Of a stretch of 64,000 nucleotides of DNA, positions 1 to 18,152 are shown in pieces (the first letter of the stretch is position 1; each line of letters starts with the position of its first letter). Source of the stretch: Rotaria macrura (lineage: Eukaryota; Rotifera; Eurotatoria; Philodinida; Philodinidae); NCBI GenBank assembly GCA_900239685.1, contig OENT01000838.1:1-64000 (forward strand). The letters run 5' to 3'. A program made the translations under genes and the position numbers. The notes beneath the pieces are model-generated. The model ran no database searches, was not told the origin of the DNA, and was given only the letters and a program-made list of their open reading frames with translations.

Positions 1-1034
1 TCTTCTCGACAAGCAGCAAGTACATTGTCATGTGTCATCAATATATAAAATACCCAAGACATGAGATTTCCAGTTGTTTCGCTACCAGCAAGTACGAACG
101 TAAGAGCGTGTTCTTTGATCTGTTGATCCGTGAATGGCTTTCCATCATCATCAACAGCTGAAAGAAGTAAATCAAGAAGATCGGAACCGTTGGAAAGACT
201 AGTCGAGAGTCCTTGTCGTCGATCAGTAATGATCTGGTCAACTAGTTGGCCTATCATTCGAGCTCCATTATCAACAATGTTTTTCTTCCAGAAAGGTAAT
301 GCCGACATGAAAGGTATCTGATTAATCATATGCATTGAACGATATACAATTGCATCGAGTACTTCGCCAAATGTTTGTTGAATAATCGTTTCAGCATTTG
401 TGATTGTTTCAAAACCTGAACCAAATGCACTCGAAGCTATAATACGTAGTGTCAATGCGTTGAAGTAACTTTGTAGATTAATCGATATTTGTTGTTGTTT
501 ATCTGAAGTCGATGTTTGAAAAAGTTTCTCAATGGTCCTAGCTGTTTGATCGGTTATGATTGACATCATCGACTTCAGATTTGTATGATAGAACGCAGGA
601 TTAATCATTCGTCGTGCACGTTCGTGTTCAACACCTTCGGCTACTAATAAGTTTTGCTTGCCTATGATTGGAACAAAGATACTGCTAAACAACGGTGGTT
701 TGATGTAGTTTTGTACATTTACTCTACTAAAAATATCAGCCAGCAAGTCGGGTTCATTAATGACAAAACGTATAACTGGACCAAAACCAAATAGATATAA
801 ATTTCCATGTTTTCGTGTTAAGATTTCTTGAAAAGCCATAAATGTATCAGTCTGTCGATATCGACGTATTTCGCGAAGTTGTCCAATGAGTGGTACAAAT
901 GGTTCACCACGGACTCCTTGTGTACGAAGTATATCATATATACGTTTCTCAGGATGAATGAGTTTGAAATATGTAATAGAGATGATAGCTATAGTAATAA
1001 ATAACAATATATACAAGACTATTTGTAATGTCAT
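1..1034 (-). CDS. Cytochrome P450, 5' part (3' end beyond left edge)
   Basis: A single open frame starts at the ATG at 1034 (minus strand) and stays open to base 1, about 344 residues. It begins with a hydrophobic N-terminal anchor (about residues 4-22), as expected of a microsomal P450 haem monooxygenase at the ER membrane. A C-helix-like HERARR motif follows, then the I-helix oxygen-activation motif AGSETT near the left edge. The heme-binding loop, ExxR and C-terminus lie off the window, but their likely sequence can be judged from the decayed tandem copy at about 3,044-5,010, which shares the last 110 bases almost unchanged. No intron is needed within the visible part. The substrate cannot be inferred; the general look is CYP3/CYP4-like. 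Coordinates are partial at the 3' end. Confidence 0.88.
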   Translation of the reverse strand, partial: MTLQIVLYILLFITIAIISITYFKLIHPEKRIYDILRTQGVRGEPFVPLIGQLREIRRYRQTDTFMAFQEILTRKHGNLYLFGFGPVIRFVINEPDLLADIFSRVNVQNYIKPPLFSSIFVPIIGKQNLLVAEGVEHERARRMINPAFYHTNLKSMMSIITDQTARTIEKLFQTSTSDKQQQISINLQSYFNALTLRIIASSAFGSGFETITNAETIIQQTFGEVLDAIVYRSMHMINQIPFMSALPFWKKNIVDNGARMIGQLVDQIITDRRQGLSTSLSNGSDLLDLLLSAVDDDGKPFTDQQIKEHALTFVLAGSETTGNLMSWVFYILMTHDNVLAACRE

Positions 1035-3043
1035 TGTAATGACAATGATACAGTAAGAAAATATGAATAATCTTTATTTCTCTATTATATATATATATGG
1101 CGTCGAATAGAACTAACAGTTATTTGTTATGCAACGCGTTCTTCTTTTTCTTTACAACATGACAATTTTTAAGTAAAAAAAGAAAAACAAATGTCAATAA
1201 ATAATCTTCACTATCGTTACTAAACGCACATTTTTGTTCGTGTTCGTAGCTTTATGGCTGGACCTTGACATGAAAACAAATTCATGCTTGAAGACATTGT
1301 TGACTTTTAATTTTGTACTTTAAATCATTCATTTCGTCTACTTTTTCATTCTTCTATCTGAACAACTGTATCTATGTATGGAGTGTTTATTTGAGAAGGG
1401 ATGCCCGACCTCATTTTGCGAACCAATATTTGTCGTAGTCGTTACACAGTTGGACATCGTATCCATCGGCTGGGTACACATCACAATATTAACTTTGCTC
1501 TAATACGATAAAACCTTCGGATAGGATATCATATTGGCATGAAAAAAATATTGAAAACTATCAATCAGCTGTTGCTTTCATAGACAAGAAGGGTTTAGTA
1601 AGGTTTCAGTTCCCTGGACCTAGTGCATTCGATCGTGTTGAAACTTTTTCACACACGCTACGCACTGCTATTTATGGATATTTTCTTTTTTTTAAATATT
1701 ATCCTGTTGTTTTTTTTTATTGCTCTTACCATTAAAACGCCCGTTGTAGAAAAACACATGTATGGTGCTTTAAGGATATCTTTGATATTTTGGTTGTTTC
1801 GTATGAAGGACAAAAAACAAAAACATATCTACTTTAAATAGCGTCTGATTTTTTGTCAAAATAGTCTTCAATTCGATCGAACCTTACCATTATGTTTCGT
1901 GATTAACGTATTTCATATAGAAGACAGAGTCTCGAATAAGTTTTTATCAAGAAACTACAATTTGGAACCCTTCATTAATTGAATCCGTTTCATTTTTTCG
2001 AAATATGTGTTTTTTTAATAATCCGCCTCATTTAACTTGTGACAGAACAAGGTTTGTTTTATGTTTTTGACGAAGATATTTTTCCATGGCATTTTACGAT
2101 AAATCTTTTTCTACAAGCATTTAAATAAGATCCTTTTTGTTTATGAGATATCGTATATATCTCAGCGAATTAGTATTTTCTACTTTTACTAGTGCAAGTC
2201 GTATTAATGAACCCGCTTCAAATTTATTTGAAACCAAAATTTTGTAATTACTGCTATACTATGACGATGGCATACGTCAACGTAAGTACTATCGGAGCGA
2301 ACATTTTCATTGAAAAGTTCATCAAAAACGATTGGTATGTTATTTTATACTTTCTGTTTACCGTGTTGTGTCTCGATAGCTACCCAGAAAATTTACGACT
2401 AACTAAGCACAATATTAGATGATCGATTTTATGGTCTGAATTAGATGCTTCACTTATTTCTAGATTTATTTGTCTGAAAATGATGACCACAATGTATAAT
2501 ATTATAGTCATCGATGGAGTCTACTTGATGTCAACATGATGTGTGGTACATAGTATTCTTGTCTTTAAATACATTCTCTAAAGACATTTAGGTATAGATT
2601 CGACATCTGTTTTTTATCATTTTTCTTCCTAAATTCAGCAATGATTCAATTGGTCAGTCTTTTCTTCTATTGAATAGCATTCTGTGAATAATAAACATTG
2701 TTGGAGAACATATTTTATCGTCATTATTTTATTTTCAATTTGTCGATGCATATAATCTAATACGAATATCAAACAAATTTTCTGAATTCTCCGGAAATTA
2801 TGGCCGAAAGTTTGAATAACACGATAGCTCTATTACTGACTTGAAGACAGTTCTTTTTTACTTTTTTCTTCTATCAGATAAAAAGAACACTCAATTGGGT
2901 ATATCGACATATTCTTATTCTCGTTGCAAAATCTTTTAATTATTCATCACTAACAACAAAATAAAAGATGGCTGATACAAAAAAGCAATCCTGAAATACA
3001 AATTAGAAAAATTTTCAAAGAAATTTATTCCATTCGACATCTA
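1035..3043. other. Intergenic, between the two P450 copies
   Basis: About 2 kb of AT-rich DNA between the ATG of the P450 at the left edge and the 3' end of its decayed copy. A short TA repeat lies near 1,085-1,100. Open frames here are short (76 codons or fewer) and resemble nothing I recognise. The promoter of the left P450 should lie just above 1,034, but I cannot point to a specific element. Confidence 0.5.
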
Positions 3044-5010
3044 TTAAATGTTATATCGAATTATATTCGACGCTGTTGCAACGTGCGGCAGATCATACTT
3101 ATGACAAATGGAACTTTTCATCATTGATGTAAACTTTTCCCCTGAGACCATTTCAAAATTGAAATCGTTGAAAGAACATAGCCAATATGATTTTCGCTTC
3201 CAACAAAGCGAAGTTTTGTCCGATGCAGTTATGTGTACCAGTCGCGAATGGTAAGTAAGCATATGGATGTGGTAGTTTGGGTTTCAGATGGGTTTCAGGA
3301 TCACGAAGCCAACGTCTATGATCGAATTCATTGGATCGAGGCCATAGATCATGTCGACGATGAAGAAGGTAAGTATTCACAAGTACAGTTGTGCCCACCG
3401 GTATACGAAGTCGACGCTCACCACTACCAATAGCGTGTTCTCGTATGCAATAACGAATAAATACTGGAGCTGGTGGATAAAGACGAAGGGTTTCATTAAT
3501 GATAGCCTCGCATACTTGTAAGTCAGCAAGATGCTCATACGTAGGTTCTGTGCCGTTGGGTAGAACTCGATCGACTTCTTCTCGACAAGCAGCAAGTACA
3601 TTGTCATGTGTCATCAATATATAAAATACCCAAGTCATGAGATTTCCAGTTGTTTCCCTACCAGCACGTAAGTTACAAAAGTAAGAGAAAATATTGTTCT
3701 TTGATCTAGTAAATTCGTCGGCCTATCATTTGAGTTCCTTGCCAACGATATTTTCTTCCTGTGGAGATGATTTTGATGCGTATAGAAAAGATTCGCACGA
3801 AAGGTCGAATTCTCATTTTTACTTCGATAAAATTAATTAAACTAAAGACAAAAGAAATATTATTTTATTTTCGATGATTTTCATTTGTGCTTTTCGTATG
3901 ATTTAGTGTCGGTAAACGTTAAACAATGTTATTATACAGTGTCCGTTGACTCATGCATTGTTTATGCGCTTTAAAATGTTCTTGTCTTGGTGCATTAGTC
4001 GTAGGATTACATGTATGCATACTGTAATCACAGTCAGATGCTTTGTGAGTTTCACACCGCCAGCAAGTTTTTCCGTTAGTTAAGCGACTCCAATATACGA
4101 ATAGTCGCCTAGTACCTACCATTGAAGGTCAACGCTTTTGTTGTGTTAGTGAATTGAACAAGAGTACACATATGAGCAGTATCGATAATAATTTGTACTG
4201 ATCTTCGATGCGTATGTGTGTTCTTTTATTTGCATCATATTATTCTCCAGACGAGCTTAGTTTAAATGGATTAACGCAGTTAAATTATAATATGTCTACC
4301 GATTGCAATTCGTAATTGAGGGAACAAAAGAATCACACACCTTCTTATTCATATTGGATTGAACTATTCTAGATGATTTTGTGCTCTCTACGTTTTTAAT
4401 CAACTTAAGATGTACATCGAAGATTGAATGTTCTGTGCGTAAGTTTCGCGAGCCCACTTTAGACATGAAAAGTATCTGAGGAATCATGTGTATTCAACGA
4501 CGAAGAATGACTTCAAGTGCACTGATGTGAGAAATATTTAGCTCGAACAATTTTCGACGTTTATATTTGCTTTGACATCTTAAATTAGAGTGTCTGATGC
4601 AATTGCAAACAGGGTGAGAATATTGATGATGATTCATAGACCAACCGATTTCTTTCTATGTACAGGATAATATGAAATAGAGAGGATCAGTTCTATTTTT
4701 GGCTATTTGATCGATTGTGATCGAAATCCTCGATTTAAGATTCATTTGATAAAATTTGAGTATCATCATTCATCATGCGCTTCTCTATATATTTTTGAGA
4801 GTCGACTACGACTTTTGTCTCTGTTGTATTCGAAGCTAAGAATCTAGATGAAAAAGTGATGATTAAACACATTTTTGTACAGTATTTTCGGCCAAGTATA
4901 TCTCTATCGGGTTTAAGCTCATTAATTTTGAGATTTAATATAGGACGGGGTCAAGATACGTTCACACAGATTTCCATAGGTCTCAAAAGTATAAAGCCAC
5001 ATATATGAAT
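3044..5010 (-). pseudogene. Decayed tandem copy of cytochrome P450
   Basis: The segment 3,156-3,638 (minus) reads as the C-terminal half of a P450: a WVFYILMTHDN stretch shared with the copy at the left edge, the K-helix ExxR as NETLR, a PxxFxxxRW-like region, and the heme loop FATGTHNCIG with its cysteine ligand (His where Arg is usual). The frame then hits TGA at 3,153-3,155. One extra T in a TTTT run explains this, because the expected tail FEMVSG..KYDLPH continues in the next frame to a stop at 3,044. Upstream (3,640-3,760), relics of the I-helix region carry stops and an extra base, and about 118 bp present in the left copy is missing. From about 4,460 to 5,010 only weak matches to the N-terminal half remain. 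A roughly 700-bp insertion separates the two parts. The right-hand boundary is approximate. Confidence 0.8.
3919..4122 (-). pseudogene. FLYWCH-type zinc-finger-like fragment inside the P450 relic
   Basis: A 67-codon minus-strand frame contains the pattern FVYWSRLTNGKTCWRC, then a Cys eight residues on and a late His pair (EHFKAH). This resembles a FLYWCH zinc finger (Y..W.C......C...H.H), a DNA-binding fold found in many invertebrate nuclear proteins and in some transposase-related genes. It lies inside an insertion of about 700 bp (about 3,762-4,455) that interrupts the P450 relic, so it probably arrived with a mobile or duplicated segment. No flanking gene body or terminal repeats were found, so this is probably a fragment. 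The family call rests on the motif alone. Confidence 0.35.
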
Positions 5011-6342
5011 GAATGAATGATGTGTCATTCATATCCGTAGAAGAATATGTATTGTCATCATCATGAAATTATTAAGTTAATATTGAAGAATTCTATACTT
5101 ACGAATACGAAGCTTTGAGCCAATTATGGCAGTTAGAACTCAACTGAAGAGATCTACTTGTGTTAAGGACAACAAAACGCGAATCACAACGTTTTTAAAC
5201 GTGACATAGAATCCCAAAAAGATCAGAAGATGATTAGCATCCCCGGTTTTTGCTCTTCAATAAGTTTCTAGAAATGAACTCACCGAAGAAGTAGTTGAAG
5301 TATGCACAAATGTATGAGATTAAACTAAAGACACTATGTTCGAAGAAGATGAAAAACATTTACTGGCTGCACAGATTATCACACTTGGTTTTTCTTTTCT
5401 ATACCTCGTTTAAAAAATTCAAGCTTTGAAAGTAGCAGAAACTGTCTACATCCTACTTTTGACATAAATTTGATGTGAAAAAACTCTCAGAAATGATTAG
5501 AAGAATAACTTTTTGAAAGAGATAGAAATGAAAATTCTAAACGTGACACACAGGACCATGACAGAAGATATTTAGCTTGATCGAAAGTAGTAGGTAAGAA
5601 AAATGAAGGCCTTTCTGCAATTTTGATTCCAACACATCGAACATTTCTATCGACCTGCAATGTTGGTTTCTGTATGAATTTAACAATTCTTAAAGACGAC
5701 ACGACAAAAAGAAATCAACAATGGCCAAGTTACAAAAGTCTAAGTTATATTCTGGAAGAAATTCTTACGAAAGAACTTTTAGAGTCAACATACGACCATT
5801 CCATTGATTTTTCTATTCTTCAGTAGTCATGCTTTGGAACATTGAACGATAGAGGTTACATTTAAGATGTTAGCTGTAAACAGATTCTCTGTCTTTAAAA
5901 CTTATCCTAGGAACATTTTTGCTAAGTTCAATATATGGACGAACATATATTTTATTTGATCAAAACGTTCGAGACATTCAACAAGTCATTAGATGAATGT
6001 GTGTATTGAGTATCAGATAGAAAATCTAGCATTTAGCAATGCATTGAATATCTACAAGTGATGAATCAATAATTCAATAAATTAGTCAGCAACTTAACGG
6101 GCACCCTTCCAAACGTTTTTCGAGCATGACGAGAGAATGTTCACATAAAGTTCAACGATAGACTACAGTGGAAATATGTTTCTCGGTAGATTGACAACTG
6201 GTTTATTCCGTTTAATTCGTCTTCGATAAATACAAAATAGAGAAAGATAGAAGAAAAAAGACAATTAGTATCCTTACAAGCCTGCCATGTTAGTGTGTCT
6301 GTGCGCAGTTTTCTAGTCTTTTACAGAGCAGAAAATGATGCA
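5011..6342. other. Intergenic region, nothing recognised
   Basis: About 1.3 kb between the P450 relic and the 3' end of the dispanin gene. It holds only short open frames (71 codons or fewer, for example overlapping ones at 5,487-5,826 on both strands) without recognisable motifs, and no clear repeat. Confidence 0.4.
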
Positions 6343-6922
6343 TTAGTTATTCGTAATCGATTGAATTAATTTAAGCATATGATCATCGTGTTGTTGTTGA
6401 CGTATTTGATTACCATAAATCTTCATACTATCGTTTATTTGCAAACAAACGACAATCATCTGAAAGAAACAGATTATATGCTGTGTTCAAAAAGGCGAAG
6501 ATATTATTTTTCAATCCTACCATGATAAGACCACAAATAGAAAATGCAACCGATACTATATTCCACAAGAGCGCATAGCGAGAATAACGCAGAGCTTTAT
6601 CATGAAGGTTTACATCGGCTTTAGCAGAGCTCTTAAGTGAATAAGCCAATGCAATGAGACCTTAGAATGCAAAGTCACGTTACATAACAACAATCAATGT
6701 GTTTATTTCACCTGTTATAGGACATAAAAAAATACTAGATATAAGTGAAAAAATAAAATAGTGAGGAATTTCTAGTTTAGTTGTTGTCACATGAGTTTTC
6801 TCGTCAATCAGCGCTTCTGTCGATAATGAGTCTGTAATCCAATAGAGTTCTTTAGTTTTCAAGTAGATCTGTTTTTTTTTCTTACGTTTATTTGAGATAT
6901 ATTTCACATAAGAAGTAACCAT
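6343..6922 (-). CDS. CD225/dispanin (IFITM-like) membrane protein
   Basis: Three exons (6922-6712, 6660-6521, 6459-6343) join in frame to give 155 residues; the introns are 51 and 61 nt with GT..AG ends. The joined protein has a charged N-terminus (KRKKKK near residues 13-17). A first hydrophobic segment follows (about 52-78), with the CD225 signature cysteine and TGLIALAYS. Next comes the conserved loop with GDxxxA-type spacing, here NLHDKALRYSR, and a second transmembrane segment (about 100-122). This order is diagnostic for the CD225/dispanin family, which includes IFITM and PRRT proteins that sit in plasma or endosomal membranes. The cellular role here is unknown, and antiviral function should not be assumed. 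The ATG at 6922 is the first in frame; an upstream exon cannot be excluded. Confidence 0.72.
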
Positions 6923-7529
6923 ATTATTTTTATTATTGCTTCGCTTGCGTGATTAGTTTTCGTACGAAGTAAACGGTTCGATTTGAATTGAAACCGAATC
7001 GGCTTATGCAGATTGATTGATGGCTACATTAATCAAATGTAATTAGGATACTTTGTTTTTCTTTCTGCTCATTAAATCACTAGCCTTCAGCGCTTTCATG
7101 CACAAAATATATGTGCGTAGTATTAACCATGAGGTATTGTAATATGAAAGAAATAGAATATACTAGTTGATCCTACGGACATCTGTATTGGTGGAAAAGG
7201 CTATTCGTAAAATATGATTGGCTAAGATAGCGAACCTTCAATTCGATATAATATTTCTCTACTTGTAAACAATATTACTGATCGTTCAAAAAGATAACGC
7301 TTTAGAAATTGAATAGGTAATGAATTCTGATGAATTTATCTAGATCAAGCATGGAAATACTTCCGATATGTGAATCACAGTGAATTTATCATTAGCATCT
7401 CTCACTGTATAAATTATTTGCGGACAATAATCACATAAAAAAGACAGATTCTCTTGTGTGGTGATAATATTTCCTGGAAAACATCTAATCATCTTCATCG
7501 AACAAGTCACTTGTTTTATATTTTCTTTC
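6923..7529. promoter_or_regulatory. Divergent intergenic region, dispanin / mL49
   Basis: About 600 bp between two divergently transcribed genes, so both promoters should lie here. No TATA box or named element can be assigned with confidence. No coding sequence is seen. Confidence 0.35.
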
Positions 7530-7533
7530 AGAA
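7510..7533 (+). promoter_or_regulatory. Splice acceptor directly before the mL49 ATG
   Basis: A T-rich tract ends in TTTCAG at 7,526-7,531, followed by one base and the ATG at 7,533. It is either the 3' end of a 5'-UTR intron or a spliced-leader trans-splice site. It also explains why the in-frame ATG at 7,458 is probably not used. Confidence 0.5.
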
Positions 7534-8231
7534 TGTCTCTTGTTCTTCAAAGTATCGTTCGTCGATGTCCGTCGACATTAATAACTAGAGGTCCTCTTCG
7601 TTTTTGGTCATCAAATGGTCAGTTTCCTTCACATCCTATGGGTACGGAAGAATACGAAAATCAACCTCGTAAATCTATAACTGAATTACCCGATGAATTG
7701 ACTGAACTTGGAGCTCAACCTAAGTTTATATCTGGATATGAAACAACGAAAGATGCTTGGGAATGGGTCGATAATGTTCTATTTAAATCTGCAATTCCGG
7801 AACCGCCTAAACATCCGACACCATCAGGTTGGGTACCAACAAATCCAACACTCGCACGTCAATGGTCATATTTTGTTGATCGAGATCGTTTCCATTCGTA
7901 CGCACTCTATGTTCGTATATTACCTGTTATGCTTGAATATTGGCTACACGAACAACATCGATATTATCTGAATATCTTTCGTCGTCGTGTTCATTATGAT
8001 ATCTATGCTCAACGAACAAGACGTTTTAGTTTACTTGAATTAATATCAGGTGATATATGGGCATTAGATCAAGATTTAAAAGATTATTTAACTAAACGTG
8101 TAGAATCAACCAATGATCAATCAAAAGAACTACCGATTTTATCACAAGTCGATGAAATAAAACGACATATACTTGTCGACGGGGAATATGAAGAATGGAT
8201 AGCTGATTTTTTAAAAGAAAAAGGATTTTGA
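7533..8231 (+). CDS. MRPL49: Mitochondrial large ribosomal subunit protein mL49
   Basis: An intronless frame of 232 residues. After an Arg/Ser-rich N-terminus suited to mitochondrial import, the conserved core appears at about residues 100-190: GWVPTNP, then YFVDRDRFHSYALYV (family consensus YFVxRTxxxxLPVY), and near the end GDIWALDQDL (family GDIWALExDL). These are the hallmarks of the mL49/Img2 family, a component of the mitoribosomal large subunit. It is longer than human MRPL49 (166 aa), mainly at the N-terminus and C-terminus. The start at 7,533 is preferred over an in-frame ATG at 7,458 because a splice acceptor lies between them. Its stop is 59 nt before the next ATG, suggesting co-transcription with NIPSNAP. 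Confidence 0.9.
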   Translation: MSLVLQSIVRRCPSTLITRGPLRFWSSNGQFPSHPMGTEEYENQPRKSITELPDELTELGAQPKFISGYETTKDAWEWVDNVLFKSAIPEPPKHPTPSGWVPTNPTLARQWSYFVDRDRFHSYALYVRILPVMLEYWLHEQHRYYLNIFRRRVHYDIYAQRTRRFSLLELISGDIWALDQDLKDYLTKRVESTNDQSKELPILSQVDEIKRHILVDGEYEEWIADFLKEKGF

Positions 8232-8290
8232 TAGATGAAAATAAATTAAATAGAAAAATTAGATTTCTGTTTTGTTTTTCTAGATAGACT
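8232..8290 (+). promoter_or_regulatory. Operon-type intercistronic region, mL49 / NIPSNAP
   Basis: The gap between the mL49 stop and the NIPSNAP ATG is 59 nt. It holds an AATAAA at 8,240-8,245, nine bases after the stop, and a T-rich tract ending in CTAG (AG at 8,282-8,283), seven bases before the ATG. There is no room for a conventional promoter and terminator. This is the arrangement of polycistronic transcripts resolved by coupled polyadenylation and spliced-leader trans-splicing. Confidence 0.6.
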
Positions 8291-10732
8291 ATGTATTTGA
8301 CAAATAATAATGCATTGAAATTTTTATGTTCAATACAATCAAAAGTTGGAACATTAATTATTCGAACAATAAATACTAATGGTGAATCGAGACAAGTCGA
8401 ACCAGCAAGAAAAGCTCATTTCAGTCTATTGACAAATACTGATCATGTTTTCGAAGTTCAACATCATACTGTTAAACCAAATTCAATGGTACATTAGTAA
8501 TCTTAAATCTATATGCAGGGAATTCAAACGAAAATTTAAGGCTCTATCTCATCTCTAACATCTGATATATAAATCATGGGAGAACTATCGAACTCTTGTA
8601 CATCATTCGAGTAATTTATTACTCGATGAAATTTGTTTGATGCCGAAAAAAGTAACAAAGTTTAAATTTCAAACTTTGCACTTGTGAATCATGCTGCTAG
8701 AATGAATGTAGGCATCTGAAAATAGCGAAACATCTGTTGCAAGATTTTTTTGCACTTTCATTTGCATAGAATATTGTTTTCTATTTTCTTTTCATAGTTT
8801 ACGGTAGACGAAAAATGAAAAAAAAAGTGTACTTACTAGATATTTGTTTGAGAACAACAGCACTAAATTTAATTGCTCGATTAGCCCTTCATTTTAGTCG
8901 TGTTTTTTGTAGTTCTTTTTTTCTAAGAGGAATCTTTAGAGTTTGATGTTCTCGCTAGAATATGACAAATTTTCAATCAGTGACATACCAAAAAATGTAA
9001 TTCTATGTAAGACTTTTGGAGATCGTTAGTTGATATCCTTTTTAATCTATGACTCTATGGAAAGACTAGTCAGCGTGAATCTGGAAAAAGTTTCGTGCAT
9101 CATCTCAAGATAGTTAAACAATAAAAAGTTTATTAAGGATAATTAACTTTGGACTTTTTCAGTTGCTTTGATATATATATATATCAAATTTATATTTTGT
9201 GAAGTAATGTTTTCCAAATTCAAAATAATTCCATCGATTTAGAAGTTTACAGTATGGTCCAACATTCTTTAGCCTTTTTGCAAAGACTTTAACATCATAT
9301 GTTAACCTTTCTTTTCCTCCTATTATCTACAGTAATAAGAGATTAGTCTTGTACTTAGGGAACTCGAATAATGGCATATAGAAATTGAAACGTTCGAACA
9401 TCTTCAACTAGTGTTTTCAGTTTTTTTCGAATGTGAGTGTAGTCTGGTTACTTTAGACGAATAACGGATAGAAGAAAAAAATAATGTCTATTCAATACAT
9501 CCGGTGGAGCGTTAATTTCAACCATTTATGATACTTTTCGAAGGGCAAGTACATTTTTATAGCTTAACATTTGCAGCCCTGGAGTAAAAGCAAGTAAAAG
9601 AAAAGTTGAATAACAACAACATTCAAATTTTAAACTTTTACCTTCAATGACAAAAGAAAAACGTTTTCTAGTAGTGCCATGTAAACAGCATGAAACTACT
9701 TTGTATAAAAAGGAAAGCAAAAAAAAAAAGAAGAACGGGTCGACTTTCTTTTTCTTTTAAACACTCATTCATCATCTTGCAATGACAGTTTTTAGGCTTC
9801 ATTTATCATGATTCGTTCGACTTGCAAATTTTCTTATTATACTAATCAGTAACAGTAGTATCATGCAAAATAAGAAATAGAAAAACTAAATGTGGATTTT
9901 GAGTGCACATACTATAATAGTATAGCCTCTAATGTTGTAATTATTCTTGTTCATGACAATTTTCATTTTATGCGTTTAGAATGATTATGAATTAATATTT
10001 AATGATTATGCATCAAAAATATTGAGTCAGCATTCATCGAGTGGTCTTGTTCATACTGGCTCATGGAAGGTACATATTGGTAATGTAAAAAATCAGTATG
10101 TACACATATGGATGTATAAAAACTTTGCTCATTTGGATCAATTCGTCGATAATTCCAAATTAGACTTCCATGCAAATAAACTAAATGAACACATTGTTCA
10201 ACATTCAAATCAAATCTGTCTTCCATTCTCTTATTTTGGTGAGAAATCAAAAGAAAAATATTGAATATTTTTTGTCTTTCTAAAGACGATGTTCGTATTT
10301 GCTTTTTAATGGAATAGGTATTCCTCAACCGAAATCGAAATCTGATGATCAATCGAATCCAAATATATATGAAATGCGATCCTATTGGCTTAAGCCTGGT
10401 ACATTGATTGAATGGGGAAATTTATGGCATAAAGGTGTACAATATCGTCCCGATGCAAAAGTTCTTGGTGTTTTTTCACAAATAGGGGACCTCTACAATG
10501 TTCATCATATGTGGTCATATAAAAATTTTCAACATAGAAAACAGATGCGTACAAATGCATGGGCTAAACCTGGTTGGTCAGAGAAGTATGTTTGAAAATA
10601 ATTGATTTTTTGTTCTTGTTTCTTTCGATAACGATTTCTTTGTTTTCAATTAGTGTTGAATACACAGTACCGTTGATTCGTCGAATGGAATCAAAAATAC
10701 TTGTGCCAATAAAAAATTCACCGTTACAATAA
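8291..10732 (+). CDS. NIPSNAP: NIPSNAP family mitochondrial protein
   Basis: Four exons (8291-8488, 9980-10238, 10318-10585, 10654-10732) join in frame to 267 residues. Exon 1 gives a presequence-like N-terminus and the start of the first ferredoxin-like domain (VQHHTVKP). Exon 2 carries DYASKIL..TGSWKV..YVHIWMYKN, and exon 3 the second domain: PNIYEMRSYWLKPGTLIEWG and FSQIGDLYNVHHMW. Exon 4 ends VEYTVPLIRRMESKIL with a short tail. The order and spacing match vertebrate NIPSNAP1/2 along the whole length. NIPSNAPs are mitochondrial proteins linked to mitophagy signalling; their biochemical activity is unclear. Intron 1 is 1.5 kb and shows nothing else. It probably shares a transcript with mL49 upstream, and possibly PFK downstream. 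Confidence 0.93.
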
Positions 10733-10910
10733 AGAAAATGAGGGAATTTCTAGATTCGATGGATGTTGACGGTTGATCAGTGATATTTTTCATTTTTTGT
10801 TTTTTCGTTCAATTATTATTAGTTATTCGTTATTCAACTTGATTTTCTATGTACAGGTTTTTTTAATTGTTAGTTCCTTATTTTAAGATCAAAATTTTCA
10901 ATATATTGAC
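10733..10910 (+). promoter_or_regulatory. Short intergenic region, NIPSNAP / PFK
   Basis: The gap of 178 nt between a stop and the next ATG on the same strand contains a T-rich tract ending in TTTTAAG (AG at about 10,886-10,887), 23 bases before the PFK ATG. An AATAAA overlaps the NIPSNAP stop (10,728-10,733). PFK could be a third operon member, but the gap is also long enough for a compact promoter. Confidence 0.35.

Positions 10911-18152
<7,242 letters not shown>

Noticed and set aside
10022-10352. Separate 80- and 117-codon frames on both strands
   Set aside because: The plus frame is only part of NIPSNAP exon 2, and the minus frame is its shadow.
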